A DNA stretch of 64,000 nt from assembly GCF_042453785.1 (NCBI RefSeq), contig NC_091670.1:38575501-38639500 (forward strand), read 5' to 3'. This document shows positions 45,601-57,728 of this stretch, one piece after another; the stretch's first letter is position 1, and every line of letters starts with the position of its first letter. The translations under genes and the position numbers were made by a program. Source of the stretch: Malus domestica (lineage: Eukaryota; Streptophyta; Magnoliopsida; Rosales; Rosaceae). The notes beneath the pieces were generated by a model, which made no database searches, was not told the DNA's origin, and worked only from the letters and a program-made list of their open reading frames with translations.

Positions 45601-48600
45601 GAGTCTCTTCCAAAGTTTTCCTAGGTCTTCCTCTACCCCTTCGGCCCTGAACCTCTGTCCCATAGTCGCATCTTCTCATCGGAGCGTCAGTAGGCCTTCT
45701 TTGCACATGTCCAAACCACCGTAACCGATTTTCTCTCATCTTTCCTTCAATTTCGGCTACTCCTACTTTACCCCGGATATCCTCATTCCTAATCTTATCC
45801 TTTCTCGTGTGCCCACACATCCAACGAAGCATCCTCATCTCCGCTACACCCATTTTGTGTACGTGTTGATGTTTCACCGCCCAACATTCTGTGCCATACA
45901 GCATCGCCGGCCTTATTGCCGTCCTATAAAATTTTCCCTTGAGCTTCAATGGCATACGGCGGTCACACAACACGCCGGATGCACTCTTCCACTTCATCCA
46001 TCCAGCTTGTATTCTATGGTTGAGATCTCCATCTAATTCTCCGTTCTTTTGCAAGATAGATCCTAGGTAACGAAAACGGTCGCTTTTTGGTATTTCTTGA
46101 TCTCCGATCCTCACCCCTAACTCGTTTTGGCCTCCATTTGCACTGAACTTGCACTCCATATATTCTGTCTTTGATCGGCTTAGGCGAAGACCTTTAGATT
46201 CCAACACTTCTCTCCAAAGGTTAAGCTTTGCATTTACCCCTTCCTGAGTTTCATCTATCAACACTATATCGTCTGCGAAAAGCATACACCAAGGAATATC
46301 ATCTTGAATATGTCCTGTTAACTCATCCATTACCAACGCAAAAAGGTAAGGACTTAAGGATGAGCCTTGATGTAATCCTACAGTTATGGGAAAGCTTTCG
46401 GTTTGTCCTTCATGAGTTCTTACGGCAGTCTTTGCTCCTTCATACATATCCTTTATAGCTTGGATATATGCTACTCGTACTCCTTTCTTCTCTAAAATCC
46501 TCCAAAGAATGTCTCTTGGGACCCTATCATACGCTTTTTCCAAATCTATAAAGACCATGTGTAAATCCTTTTTCCCATCTCTATATCTTTCCATCAATCT
46601 TCGTAAGAGATAGATTGCCTCCATGGTTGAGCGCCCTGGCATGAACCCGAATTGGTTGTCCGAAACCCGTGTCTCTTGCCTCAATCTATGCTCAATGACT
46701 CTCTCCCAGAGCTTCATTGTATGACTCATTAGCTTAATACCCCTATAGTTCATGCAATTTTGTACGTCGCCCTTGTTCTTGTAGATAGGCACCAAAGTGC
46801 TCGTTCGCCACTCATTTGGCATCTTCTTCGTTTTCAAAATCCTATTGAAAAGGTCAGTGAGCCATGTTATACCTGTCTCTCCCAAAAGTTTCCACACTTC
46901 GATTGGTATATTGTCTGGGCCTATTGCTTTTTTATGCTTCATCTTCTTCAAAGCTACAACCACTTCTTCCTTCCGGATTCGACGATAAAAAGAGTAGTTT
47001 CTACACTCTTCTGAGTTACTCAACTCCCCTAAAGAATCACTCATTTCATGTCCTTCATTGAAAAGGTTATGAAAATAACCTCTCCATCTGTCTTTAACCG
47101 CGTTCTCTGTAGCAAGAACCTTTCCATCCTCATCCTTGATGCACCTCACTTGGTTTAGGTCCCTTGTCTTCTTTTCCCTTGCTCTAGATAGTTTATAGAT
47201 ATCCAACTCTCCTTCTTTGGTATCTAGTCGTTTATACATATCGTCGTAAGCCGCTAACTTAGCTTCTCTGACAGCTTTTTTCGCCTCTTGCTTCGCTTTT
47301 CTATACTTTTCACCATTTTCATCGGTCCTCTCCTTGTATAAGGCTTTACAACATTCCTTCTTAGCCTTCACCTTTGTTTGTACCTCCTCATTCCACCACC
47401 AAGATTCCTTTTGGTGTGGGGCAAAGCCCTTGGACTCTCCTAATACCTCTTTTGCTACTTTTCGGATACAACTAGCCATGGAATCCCACATTTGGCTAGC
47501 TTCCCCCTCTCTATCCCACACACATTGGGTGATTACCTTCTCTTTGAAAATGACTTGTTTTTCTTCTTTTAGATTCCACCATCTAGTCCTTGGGCACTTC
47601 CAAGTCTTGTTCTTTTGTCTTACTCTTTTGATATGTACATCCATCACCAACAAGCGATGTTGATTAGCCACGCTCTCTCCTGGTATAACTTTGCAATCCT
47701 TACAAGTTATACGATCCCCTTTCCTCATTAGAAGAAAATCTATTTGTGTTTTTGACGACCCACTCTTGTAGGTGATCACATGTTCTTCTCTCTTCTTAAA
47801 GAAGGTGTTGGCTAAGAAGAGATCATATGCCATTGCAAAATCCAAGATAGCTTCCCCATCCTCGTTTCTCTCCCCAAAACCATGGCCACCATGAAAACCT
47901 CCATAGTTGCCTGTCTCCCTGCCCACGTGTCCATTTAAATCTCCTCCTATAAATAACTTCTCCGTCTGAGCAATTCCTTGCACCAAGTCTCCAAGATCTT
48001 CCCAAAATTTCTCCTTCGAACTCGTATCCAACCCTACTTGAGGTGCGTACGCACTAATCACATTGATAAGTTCTTGTCCTATTACAATCTTGATTGCCAT
48101 GATTCTATCTCCTACCCTCTTGACATCTACAACATCTTGTACCAAGGTCTTGTCCACGATGATGCCAACACCGTTTCTCGTTCTATTTGTGCCCGAATAC
48201 CAAAGTTTAAACCCTGAGTTTTCTAGATCCTTTGCCTTACTACCAACCCACTTAGTTTCTTGTAGGCACATAACATTTAGAATGCCTCACTAGTCAAAAT
48301 ATAGCAATGCATCATTGTTCTGCAATTAAACCCCAAAATAGGAAACCAACAGAATGATTTCATCATAGGGAAGAAATAAGCAACGAAATGAAATGAAGAC
48401 GGACCTCTCAAACGGTCAGCAACACTTCCATTTGGCATAAAAGGATAAATAAGCAACCTCTCGTTTGGAGTCATACAAAAGCCATATAAACGTAAAAGGT
48501 TTCTATGCAAAGCCAAGCCAATCATTTCAACTTCAGTTTGAAACTGCACTTCTCCAGTGAAATTTGGATCTCTCAGTCTCTTAACTGCCATCATTGTCCT

Positions 48601-51203
48601 ATTTGGAAGACATCCTTTATATACGACTCCATATCCGCCTTGCCCTAGGATGTTTTTGGAACTAAAATTGCTGGTAGCAATTTGCAATTCTCGAAAGGAA
48701 AACCTCTTCAAGTGACTAATATCAAATTCATAATCTTGCTGCACTGCAAATACGAACCAGAGTATATCATGATATATACTGCCATATATTGTGCTCAATA
48801 AAATAAGTTAGCGTAGATCAAGAAGTACCATAAGATGTAAAGAGAAGATGAGATCTGTACCAACGCACCCAAAACACAAGCAGCATTATGGAAATAACAA
48901 ATGTACAACTAATGCCTAGAGCAACAGAAAGCACCCATCGGCGGTGACTGCTGACTTTCTGTGGTGAACCTGCCTCTGCAGGTAAATTTTCGTGAACGTG
49001 AAACCATATCCAAGAAACAGTACATTAAAAAACGGATTTGAGAGGTTGAATTACCATTTGTTGGTTTGGAGACACCAACGCCGATTTGTGCTGAGTCTGG
49101 TGATGAAGGATTGCCAAGAAAGCTGTTCCCTGTAACACTGCAGTAAAACGAGTAAACTCTCAGTTGAAGTTAAGGTGTTCAAACAAAGCTCGTACTGATT
49201 GAATTTTTATTACCATCCCACCCTCATTCCTTTTTTTTTAAAACTAAAATTTTATTTCCCCCGCAAACAATATTTCTGCTGATGGTCTCACCTGTAGCCT
49301 TTTGCCTGTATTTTTGGAGTAGGACCACTAAGATTGTTAAACGATAAATCTCTGTAATATTAGTCGGAAAACAAAATTAGAGCCGGTCTAATCAATACAG
49401 AAATAAGAATGCACAGTTACAAATGAAAGGAACACATACAAGAATGAAAGACCAATGAGATCGGCAACAAGTTTGGGAATTTGACCACTCAACTTATTTC
49501 TATTAAGTCTCCTGAAATGCTTGGCATGGGAAAGGTTTCAAACACAAATAAAAATCACCAAAATAATAATTATCGGAAAAAAAATGTAACTACAATCGAT
49601 AAAAATACGAGTGCACCATCTATTTTAAGCCCTACTCACAAGTAACTTAGATGAGTCAGAAACCCCAAAGAACTCGGAATGTCTCCAGAAAACTGGTTAC
49701 CCGAGAGGTCAAGAGTTTGAAGCTCTGAAAGCGTCCCTATCGCGGCTGGGATGGGACCAGATAACAGATTGTTTTGTAACAACCTGAAATATATGAACTG
49801 AAATATGAATTAACAAGTTGTAACTACTCTTCATAACTACAAGCACAATTACATTCACCGGTAGACCTTTGGTATGTTTCTCATTTATTCGATTTTCATG
49901 CTGATTGCACATACTTCATGTTATACAGCAGAATGCATCATGTAATAGTAATCTTTATCCTTGAGAGACAAACAGGGCGCGGAGAATATCATATTCCGAT
50001 GCATGTACACAGTTACACAGACAAAGAAATGAGTTCCTACAACAAGGCCTCCTAACACACTTATGATTATCCTAGTGTTCCAACAGTTCTTGTTCAGAAA
50101 GTACCCTGCATTGCGATAAAACGTGTTTGCACAAATTTATTGTCTTCTACTCATGTTAACTCACAGAAGAATAATACTTGGATGCTTCGTTCGATCAATT
50201 GAAACACCCCATAACTTTACATTTTTCCACATCTATGTACCGAATGACACAATTAACAAGTGCTTGCTACATATTGCATACAGATCAAATTGTGGCTTAC
50301 AGTGTTCGAATGTGACTCAAGTTCCCAATACTCGGCGAAAGCATCCCGGATAAATCCGTGCTGACCATTGCACTGGAAAAAGCAAGAACATTAAACCCTA
50401 TGTCGAGTTTAGCCACACATGCATGCTACTAACTGTATAAAATTCATAGCTTCCAACAGACAGAAGATAACACTGGTTTCAACAGATGCTCCCAAAAGAA
50501 AACATTCATTTTTTTCTTGTTTCATTGATTTTTTTTTTTATTTTTGGAAACTGTTTCATTCATTTTAAGAAAACTAACGAAAATGACTGGAAAACATTAA
50601 GATTTAACGACAAAGACAAAATAAAGAGTAAAGTGAATAGTACCATGATTGATTTTTTAGTGTAAAAATGCAGTTTTTCGTTAAAATAAACAGTTACGGA
50701 AGCTTTTCGTTAAAGTTCCCTTATTTTATCCAAATGCAATGCACCATCCAATACTTTGCACCAATATTTTCCCACAGCATTTTCCCGAGAAACAAACAGA
50801 AACTAACACACAATGTAGAATTACAGGGACACTCACAGGGAGATAACAAAGCCCTCAGTGGAGCAACTGACCATGTTCCAAGTGCAAGGATCGACAGAGT
50901 TTATATCCCAACCGTCCATCACACTCATCTCATCCTTCATCTCTCTCTTCACCGACATCAATGCAGCCACTAAAGCCCCACCAAAAACAAGAAAGTCACA
51001 CAAACAATTTCACCATAAAAATTATAAAAAAAAAAACTCGAAAAATCGAAAAAATGGAACTTGGGTTTTGAATCTCGAGGGGTCGTACCTTCAAAGTTGA
51101 CACCTTTGGGAGAGAGAAGGCTGTCGGAAGCGGTGGCCAAGGACATACAGAAGCAGACAAAGCAGAAGCCAAAAAGCAGCTTTTTGACACAGTTGTTTTC
51201 CAT
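39696..51203 (-). CDS. LRR receptor-like serine/threonine kinase, At5g45780 type, 11 exons, 627 aa
   Basis: A plasma-membrane receptor kinase with a short ectodomain. Exons (minus): 51089-51203, 50837-50969, 50301-50372, 49640-49783, 49440-49511, 49292-49351, 49055-49137, 48829-48975, 48405-48743, 40228-40619, 39696-40022. All junctions are GT-AG in compatible phases, giving 627 codons plus stop. Order: signal peptide, LRR N-cap with [16 protein letters not shown], about five LRRs mostly in 72-bp exon units, a transmembrane helix ([20 protein letters not shown]), juxtamembrane [15 protein letters not shown], then a kinase with [31 protein letters not shown] (RD type), DFGLAKLLD and GHIAPEYL. 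Closest to Arabidopsis At5g45780, near the NIK/SERK-like kinases. Intron 9 is 7785 bp because of a composite LINE insertion; without the insert it would be about 270 bp. The coding frame is unaffected. Confidence 0.9.
40754..41378 (-). pseudogene. RTE-type LINE 3' end fragment with GTT tail
   Basis: Encodes [20 protein letters not shown] to the end IHIADPT, parallel to the C-terminus of the longer LINE frame at 45503-48271, but broken by a frameshift near 40995. It ends in about nine GTT units (CAA on +, 40752-40778). The match to the longer copy stops abruptly at GGTCGCTTTTTG (41378). Confidence 0.75.
42719..44273. repeat. 640-bp direct repeat with 915-bp period
   Basis: The segment 42719-43358 recurs at about 43634-44273 with few differences, including GGGCATGTTTGCTAGTC and CTTTGGCAGAGAACTTTGGC. 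A third partial copy of its first 200 bp (GTTGGGAGTCTGGCTCTCG) lies between them at about 43458. Confidence 0.75.
44192..44430. repeat. About 65-bp tandem array upstream of the 224-codon frame
   Basis: Units beginning GCCTCTTCGATTTCTGAGATC and ending in CAGCTTTTGAGAAAGC recur three times in a row, followed by two shortened units. The array ends about 140 bp before the ATG of the frame at 44568 and could act as its upstream control region; that role is inference. Confidence 0.7.
44568..45242 (+). CDS. Repeat-associated coiled-coil protein of unknown function (224 aa)
   Basis: An intact open frame within the composite insertion, opposite in direction to the LINE. Start at ATG 44568; the frame is open two codons earlier without ATG. 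Residues 1-30 ([20 protein letters not shown]) contain an LDLNL-like segment; 75-150 form a probable coiled coil ([30 protein letters not shown]); the C-terminus has three Pro-rich repeats ending with GALPT-like units. No catalytic motif. It is not recognised as a host gene; it looks like a protein carried by a Rosaceae repeat. Whether it is expressed is unknown. Confidence 0.5.
   Translation: MSGPSDRRFDLNLVEEAAPPSPDNIWRPSFVSPTGPLTVGDSVMKNDMTAAVVARNLLTPKDNRLLSKRSDELAVKDSLALSVQCAGSVSNMAQRLFARTRQVESLAAEVMSLKQEIRGLKHENKQLHRLAHDYATNMKRKLDQMKETDGQVLLDHQRFVGLFQRHLLPSSSGAVPRNEAPNDQPLMPPPSRVLSSTEAPNDPPPVPSLSGALPTAETSPKQPL
45503..48271 (-). CDS. RTE-type LINE endonuclease/reverse transcriptase (922 codons, 5'-truncated)
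   Basis: Open from the 5' truncation point (48272) to a stop at 45503. The endonuclease begins already inside the first motif ([11 protein letters not shown]) and keeps [16 protein letters not shown] and [10 protein letters not shown]. The reverse transcriptase follows with [81 protein letters not shown] and the catalytic FADDIVL, then a C-terminal region with ECWAVK and [15 protein letters not shown]. There is no RNase H. The architecture is that of plant RTE LINEs, often misannotated as craniofacial development protein 2. No internal stop, so this is a fairly young copy, but without promoter and N-terminus it is probably inactive. Confidence 0.85.
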   Translation of the reverse strand: MCLQETKWVGSKAKDLENSGFKLWYSGTNRTRNGVGIIVDKTLVQDVVDVKRVGDRIMAIKIVIGQELINVISAYAPQVGLDTSSKEKFWEDLGDLVQGIAQTEKLFIGGDLNGHVGRETGNYGGFHGGHGFGERNEDGEAILDFAMAYDLFLANTFFKKREEHVITYKSGSSKTQIDFLLMRKGDRITCKDCKVIPGESVANQHRLLVMDVHIKRVRQKNKTWKCPRTRWWNLKEEKQVIFKEKVITQCVWDREGEASQMWDSMASCIRKVAKEVLGESKGFAPHQKESWWWNEEVQTKVKAKKECCKALYKERTDENGEKYRKAKQEAKKAVREAKLAAYDDMYKRLDTKEGELDIYKLSRAREKKTRDLNQVRCIKDEDGKVLATENAVKDRWRGYFHNLFNEGHEMSDSLGELSNSEECRNYSFYRRIRKEEVVVALKKMKHKKAIGPDNIPIEVWKLLGETGITWLTDLFNRILKTKKMPNEWRTSTLVPIYKNKGDVQNCMNYRGIKLMSHTMKLWERVIEHRLRQETRVSDNQFGFMPGRSTMEAIYLLRRLMERYRDGKKDLHMVFIDLEKAYDRVPRDILWRILEKKGVRVAYIQAIKDMYEGAKTAVRTHEGQTESFPITVGLHQGSSLSPYLFALVMDELTGHIQDDIPWCMLFADDIVLIDETQEGVNAKLNLWREVLESKGLRLSRSKTEYMECKFSANGGQNELGVRIGDQEIPKSDRFRYLGSILQKNGELDGDLNHRIQAGWMKWKSASGVLCDRRMPLKLKGKFYRTAIRPAMLYGTECWAVKHQHVHKMGVAEMRMLRWMCGHTRKDKIRNEDIRGKVGVAEIEGKMRENRLRWFGHVQRRPTDAPMRRCDYGTEVQGRRGRGRPRKTLEETLRKDLEYLDLTKDMTQDRAKWRSKIHIADPTQ
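50568..50720 (-). mobile_element. GGGAACTTTAACG-family short element in receptor kinase intron 2
   Basis: On + it runs from AGAAAACTAACG to GTTAAAGTTCCC, 153 bp, the minus-strand orientation of the family. Flanks TCATTTTA / TTATTTTA are similar. It lies within the intron between exons 2 (50837-50969) and 3 (50301-50372). Confidence 0.7.
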
Positions 51204-53005
51204 TTTTAACAGGAAAATAGAGAAGACAAAAGCAACTTTTTACTACAGCAAAATGCAGGGAGTGAAGGATTGTGTTGTTGACTGAACTTGAGCTCCACCA
51301 CCACCACCAGCAACAACTTCTGCTTTTCTCTCTCTTCTTTTCTTTAGTTTCTTCTCAGTTTGGAATCTATGTTTACTGTTTTCCTCGAAAACCATCGCGA
51401 GTGAAATGATTAAAGAAGGAAAACGATAAAATTTTGTTTAGGATCGTAAGACCAGGACGGAGGGGAAACTCGAGATTCGGGAAGTGACACAGATTGTCTG
51501 CCAAATTGTATTCTGATCGTTGCATTTGTTGTTGACTTCCTTGTCATTTACTCTTTACCTCAATGTTCTTTTTCTTTCCCTTATCTACCAGAGCGATTCG
51601 TCACTTGCTAACTCAACGTTTATTAGGAGATTGCTCCTCCCTGACCACTGTAGTAGTAAGTAATAAATATTGTGTACATGTCGTAATCAAAATTGTTCAT
51701 TTCGTAAATTACGATTTGATGATACTTGTTTATAGAACAAATTGACGGCATCGACCTCAATTAAAATTCTCATAAAAAACCATCCAAGCGAATTGATTTT
51801 TCACAAACATAAACTTCAGATTTTTAATTAAGAAAATTAACGTTTTAGAGTAGGATGCATGGAATAATTACATTTATTTGTAACGGAGACAATTACAATT
51901 TACAACCGCGTGAAAAATGTAATAAATTGTAGTCGTACTCAAATTTGACAGGACAAGTGCAAAGCTCTCGCTAGTGGCGCCAAGTTCAATGCTGCCGGTG
52001 CTTTGGACTTTTCCAGTGCGTAAAGGACATGCTCACTCAAAAATATTTCAATTCGGCCTGTCGGCACAAATTCACCGTCACGTGGATCTATTCTAATGAA
52101 ATAAAAACATATGGGCACATAATGTCATCGTAACGGTAAATCCATGCCATATAAACTTTTCTTCTTGTTCGGGAACCGATTGAAGTTGAAGACTCCCAAC
52201 TCCACGAGCTGAACTGATGGAAAATGTGATGCCTCAAATTTGAACCTTAGGAAGCACGTAATACATGAAACAAGGACGCCAGAATGACGAAATCAAAACC
52301 TAATCTGCGAATCCACGTCGAAAAGTTAAAGCACTTGACAACGCATTATAAATTTCTTTCATGCAAGTCCCTCTAGCGCTTTCTCGATCCTCCCTGCAAC
52401 AAAATGTTGTGTCCCAACCATGGAGGCGACGTAACAAGGGGCATAAACCACGAAAGCGAGGGGTGGGGGGGGAGACGAAGCAGTACATTAAGGAGACAAT
52501 GCATTACACTAAAAAGTTTGCACAAACAGTAGCCAAGTAACAATATTTGTTCGGAATTTCAAGTCGGCGACCACAAACCACCGCAGGACTAAATACGAAA
52601 CAACATTTAAGTAGAGGAAACCCATCCAGCAGCAACCAACGACATTCTCTATTATGAGAGCCCTTCTTCCTAGCTATATAAATACACGTTTCCAGGTTTC
52701 CGGGTTTCCTAGCTTTTCCTCGTCTAACAGCAGCTTCCTTACCAGTCCGACTCCGGCTATCTTTTACTATCAAACATGTACATGAACAAAAAGGAATTTC
52801 GGGGAAAGGGAGGAAATCATAGAGGAGAGACCACATTACATGAAGCCATCCATCCCGCCGCAGTTTGTACTCTTCTTGGTAGAGCAACAAAATGACAATC
52901 TGTCGTGATGGCTTCAATCTGTCGTGATTTACCCACAAAGAAAGTAAAACCTTTGTGTCACACATCAACTAGAAGATAGCAACTTGGATTTTAACTTCTC
53001 CACAC
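51204..53005. other. Intergenic region between the LRR kinase promoter and the GSK3 3' end
   Basis: The 5' UTR and promoter of the LRR kinase lie on the left (a short ACC repeat near 51296, CT-rich DNA near 51330). About 52500-53005 is probably the GSK3 3' UTR. The minus-strand open frame at 52504-52968 has no family resemblance and overlaps that UTR. No mobile element could be delimited. Confidence 0.4.
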
Positions 53006-55894
53006 TTATGTGCCAGCCGGATGCGAGAAGTTCAGACCCATCTGGCGTTTCACATGATCAGGTATCAACCTATTGATAAGTTCTGGGGTGGCGCCAGACA
53101 ACTGCAAGGAGGAATTAAGTATTTGTATTTAGGTATGGGATTATAAAGACCTTGGAAGTACAATTCATGCTTTGTTTTTATATTCTAGCTACGGACAGGC
53201 ATCTTAAGGCTCCATAACCAGATTCAGAAGAAAACAACATACCTCCTGCTTGAAATTAAAGAGAGGTGGAAATGGGCGACCGTTTGGAAGACGAGCATTG
53301 GGCTCACGAAGGTCATCAAAGAAAGAATGTGCACAAGCTTCTAGCTGCAAAGATAAAAAGGGGACGTGCAGCAATAATTAAAAAGAGAACTGCATATATT
53401 GAAACAAGATTCCAAAGGTAAAATTGTTGAGCCAGGAAACTCCTTTTTCACCAGTGAACAAAACTTAACTCATGAGCACCGAGAATCACACTCTCACAAA
53501 TAGATAGAGAAAACAAATGCTTCGCACCCTAATCTTAACTCATGAGTATTGATAAGCGACTATCAAACAAAACTGGATCCTCAAACAATAAATAATGACA
53601 TCAGTATTAAATTAATTGCATTGAACTTACAGCTGTGCAGCGAAGACTTGGTGAGTATTGCAGCAGTCTGGAAGCCAGATCAATTGCTTCTGGAGGCATC
53701 CGTTTGTGGAAAACCTAAATCAAGGAGCCCGAGTTAGTTCGACCTACCACTACCACATTAAAGAAACAGAGGAACTGAACTTTATAAATCCTACCAAGTG
53801 TCTTGTTTTACTAATCAATATTATTTCGACAAAAGAGAAAATATGCTTACATTGCAAACTCCTACAGACCCAATAGATTATACATTAATGTCATCAGTGC
53901 AATATTAATAGGAAGCAAATCTAAATACCTTGTGCCAAGGATGAGCTTTTATCTGTGGAAATCGAAAATCAGTATAATTTGGATTCATGCAACGAATTTC
54001 TTCACGTGTTGGCGTGCCAAGAACCTGCAAGATATATTGTAAGATGCTGACTCATGATTACCAGAACTGAATAATTTAAGAATTGATTATCACTACTCAC
54101 CTTGATGATCTCCACAAGCTGGTCAACTGCATTTTCTCCCGGGAACAATGGCTTCAAAAAACAGTAGAGTATATATGAGTACATCTATAGTAGGAACTAA
54201 ATCAATTATGGAAACAGAATCAACTAACATCTTAGAACGTTATAAAGAACGGCTAACCTGGCCCAAAAGAAGCTCTGCTAGGACACAACCAGCTGACCAG
54301 ATATCGATTGAAGTTGTATAATCCGTGGCACCAAATATAAGTTCAGGAGCCCGATAGAAACGTGAACATATGTATGATATGTTTCCTTCTCCTTTCACCT
54401 ACACAAGAAAATTTACGACAAGTGAATGAAACCCTACATAGAGACTGAAATACAAAAAAATATTTAAAGCCTGAAGGTAACATACCAGCACTTTTGCACT
54501 TCCAAAATCACAAAGCTTAACTTGGTGAGTAAGAGGATCAACCAGAAGATTTTGAGGCTTCAAATCCCTATGGCAAACTCCAGGAACACTGTGTATGTAA
54601 GCCAGCCCTCTAAAAATCTGGAATGCATGCCAAATTAGTGCCACAGAATATAAAACAAGAAGCCAACATCCGGAAGGTTCATCATGTATTACCTGGTACA
54701 TGTAAAGCTTGACATAGATCAGTGGCATTCTCTGGTTTGCATTGCTGTAATGCTTCAAAACGCGGTACATAGTCTCTGGGACATATTCCATAACCAGATT
54801 GAGAAAGAGTTCATTTTTACTGGTAGTGGAAAAGAAACAGTGCTTCAAAGAAACCACATTTGGATGGTCCATCACACGCATCAATTGAAGTTCCCGATTC
54901 TTGTATCTTCTGTCCTGCAAAACCTTCTTTATAGCCACAGTCTCGCCACTTTCCAAGCATTTCGCCTGATCGAAAACAATTATCAGCTTCAATCACAACA
55001 AATGAACTGGTACCAGGTCACAAAACGTACAAAAACGATACTATGACATACCTGGAAAACAATTCCAAATGAACCGGTTCCCACAACGCGCTCCGCCATG
55101 TAACTAATAGTCTGCAAAAAAAGCATAATACCCAAACAAATCAACTTCCGAAGAGAGGATAACCAACCCGATCAGCGATAAAAAACATCTAGATCTCAAA
55201 AATTGGATCGACAATCATATTTTAACCATTCAAATCAATCAAGAAGCAAATTTAAACAACGACAAGCAGGTAATAGAGCAAATTCCAAGGATGGTACCTG
55301 TTTTGGTTCTCCATTTTTGCCTCCAATGGTTGTGGATATGATGTGACCGGTCGGATCGCTACCGTCTACAACGGGAGCAGAAATTTCCTGCACAACACGT
55401 AAAGTTACGACTTTGAAGTAAACAAATTTACCACAAAATATATGGAATTCACCATTAGAGCCACCAGAAACATGCAAAACACGCCACGGATCACAAAAAA
55501 AAAAAAAAAAAAAAAAAAAAAACACCCAAAAGCTTCATGAAACGAAATCCCTAAACGATCACAACAAATATTTTGCTATTTTTTCCACAGATCGGTAGCA
55601 CATGATGCAAGTGCGATGCAGATTGAAAACTTCCAAATTTAACCCAAATTACACAAAACCTTCCGACTTTAATCGAACCCAGTTGATTCACATCAATGTG
55701 ATCTGAGCTAAAACTGGAAGTATCCCAATAAAAACCTTGAATTTGAAGAACCCAAGCTCATACCAAAATCCAGATCAGAGAAAAAGAAACAGAACCGCTG
55801 CTCAGCTGAGAAAGTTTCTACCTTCCGCAACCAAACATAAAAAAAAATTAGAGAAAATAATGAGGGACTGAGAGAGTACCTTATCGTCAGCCAT
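53006..55894 (-). CDS. BIN2: GSK3/shaggy-like kinase of the BIN2 clade (11 coding exons, 379 aa)
   Basis: A cytosolic/nuclear serine-threonine kinase; clade members such as Arabidopsis BIN2 (At4g18710) restrain brassinosteroid signalling by phosphorylating BZR-type factors. Exons (minus): 55880-55894, 55298-55387, 55052-55111, 54693-54965, 54486-54617, 54258-54398, 54101-54151, 53929-54024, 53631-53714, 53243-53344, 53006-53101, every one a multiple of 3. Total 379 residues (BIN2 has 380). Motifs: MADDK start, GTGSFG loop, VAIKKVLQ lysine, [19 protein letters not shown], the activation-loop Tyr in [12 protein letters not shown], and the TREE motif in [11 protein letters not shown], where gain-of-function bin2 alleles map. 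The short N-terminus with [17 protein letters not shown] places it in clade II (SK21/22/23). The exact orthologue within the clade is not resolvable by eye. A 29-base A-run lies in intron 1. Confidence 0.93.
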
Positions 55895-57728
55895 GCTCAG
55901 ATGGGAAGGAAGAGGAGAGAGAAAGAGCGAAAGAAAGAAAGAGCAAGAGGAGAGAGAGAGAGAATCAGACTGTAAATTTTGTGGGGAGGAAGGAGAAGAC
56001 CATGGCGGTGGCGGGAGTAGTGGTGGCGGTGGTAGATGAGAGAGAAGAGGAAGAGGAAGAGAGAGAGGGATGAAGAGGAAGAAGAAGAAGAAGAGAGAAG
56101 AATTAGAGGTGTCCGGTACAAACAACTCCCATGTGACTCCAGCTCTTCCTTTTCAGTTTTTGCTTCTTCTCTCTCTCTCCTCTCTTTCTCTCTCTACCCA
56201 ATGGAGTGGGCCCCCTGGTCTATTCCTTGCCCCCAATTACGACTTTGCCCCGCCTTTTCCTTTATGTCGTCCGCCGACGTCGTCAATTGCCCGATTTCTG
56301 TCTTTCTTTCACTTTTTCTAATTTCCTCACCCTGCAATTATGCAATTTCCTTTTCGATTATTTAATTCCATCTTTTTTGTGGGTGTTTTTTCAACGGTTA
56401 AACAAGTCATCCGTCTTTGTATCTCTATCCTATGTTTGTAACAGCGTCACGTAATGTTGTTATTATATATTCATATGTAAACATAAACAGAAATGTTACA
56501 AAGATTCTCTTAAAATTGGGATTCTTTGTGAATTATTTATCGCATCAAGTTTTTTGCATAACATTTTATACTATTAGTATGGAAATTAACATTAAACTGT
56601 AAAATGTTAGAGAATCTATAGAGAGTTTCAATTTGAAAGTCTTCTTAGCATTTCTCTAACGTAAATTAGGGTGGACACGTTAGCTAGTTTATTGACCAAC
56701 CTATTCGAAATTCATTGGGTTGGGTTGGGTTATAATCTTTAAAGATTTACATTAGAAAAAAAATTTAATTGTTCGTCCAATAGGTGGGTTGAGTTCGATT
56801 TAAAGTATTATTAACCAGGTTGAAATCGACCAACCCGAATATCAACAATTCTTAAACATACATGTATATTACATAGAATGTAATAATTGTTAAACACACG
56901 CTTGTCTATTTATACTTGATTTCAGTAATTAAATTTAAATATGACATATTTTAAATTAGTTGTCACTTATATGCACTTAACAAATCAGAAACATAGTAAA
57001 TAATCACAACCCGTGAAATCGCCCAACTCAACCTGCCTTAGAATAGTTTGGATGGATTAGTTTGCCTAATTTCTTAAGTGAAAGTGAGTTTAAATAAGGG
57101 GTGTGACTATTATCCACATACCCTTTTTACTTCTTACACATCCTTATCAATTTATGTTATTTGATTTTTTTCAATTCATTCAATTTGACGATCGAAAATT
57201 GAAAGGGATGCACACTTCTTAAATAATGTCAATCCAAATCTATTAAGTTGGGCAACGAAATAAAGTCCAACCCGACTAACACACTCCATATTCATGTACG
57301 GTATAAATGTACTGTTGTATAAGAATTTAAATAGATCGGAAAATCACCCCTTGTCTTGTCTTTTGTTTCCCTTTTGCCTAGTTTTTTTCCCAGATGACAA
57401 GATATTAATTGAATTGCCAACAATTTCCCCAACATACCATTAGCAACGAAAATTGAAAAGACATGGCATGGGGCATTCACTCATCACTGCCAGATTTAGA
57501 TATCCCCGATTGTATATACTGAATGTTATTCTTATCTCACGTCATGTGACTAAATAATTAGTTATGATGAGTTTTTCAATTAGTTTTGATGAGTTTTTTG
57601 TTTTTCTGTTAGACGTCGGAGAATACTTCAATATTTCGGTTATATTCATCAACGTATACAATTGCTAGACATGATAGGATACATTCACTCATCGCTGCCA
57701 AACTTAGATAACTCAACTATATGTAATT
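55895..57728. other. GSK3 5' UTR/promoter and gene-free region
   Basis: GA-rich leader of the GSK3 gene (about 55905-56110 on +), then AT-rich DNA without recognised genes. Around 57466-57600 a segment (CATTCACTCATCACTGCCAG .. TTAGTTATGATGAG) is repeated at 57680-57728 and continues after the L1 insertion at 59898-59960, so the L1 sits in one unit of a tandem pair. Confidence 0.45.

Larger units (their letters stand above)
40754..48272 (-). mobile_element. Composite LINE insertion (7.5 kb) with 17-bp target-site duplication
   Basis: A perfect 17-bp repeat ACATTTAGAATGCCTCA flanks the block (40737-40753 and 48273-48289). Read on the minus strand it is a 5'-truncated RTE-type LINE (48272-45502) lacking its tail, then about 4.1 kb of unrelated DNA (45501-41379), then a second LINE 3' end (41378-40754) closing with a (GTT)n tail, the usual end of plant RTE LINEs. 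Because the only duplication encloses everything, one target-primed insertion of a read-through transcript explains it. Recombination between two insertions is the alternative. Confidence 0.75.

Noticed and set aside
52504-52968. 154-codon minus-strand frame
   Set aside because: Lies in the probable GSK3 3' UTR, has no recognisable domain, and no splice link to another exon was seen.
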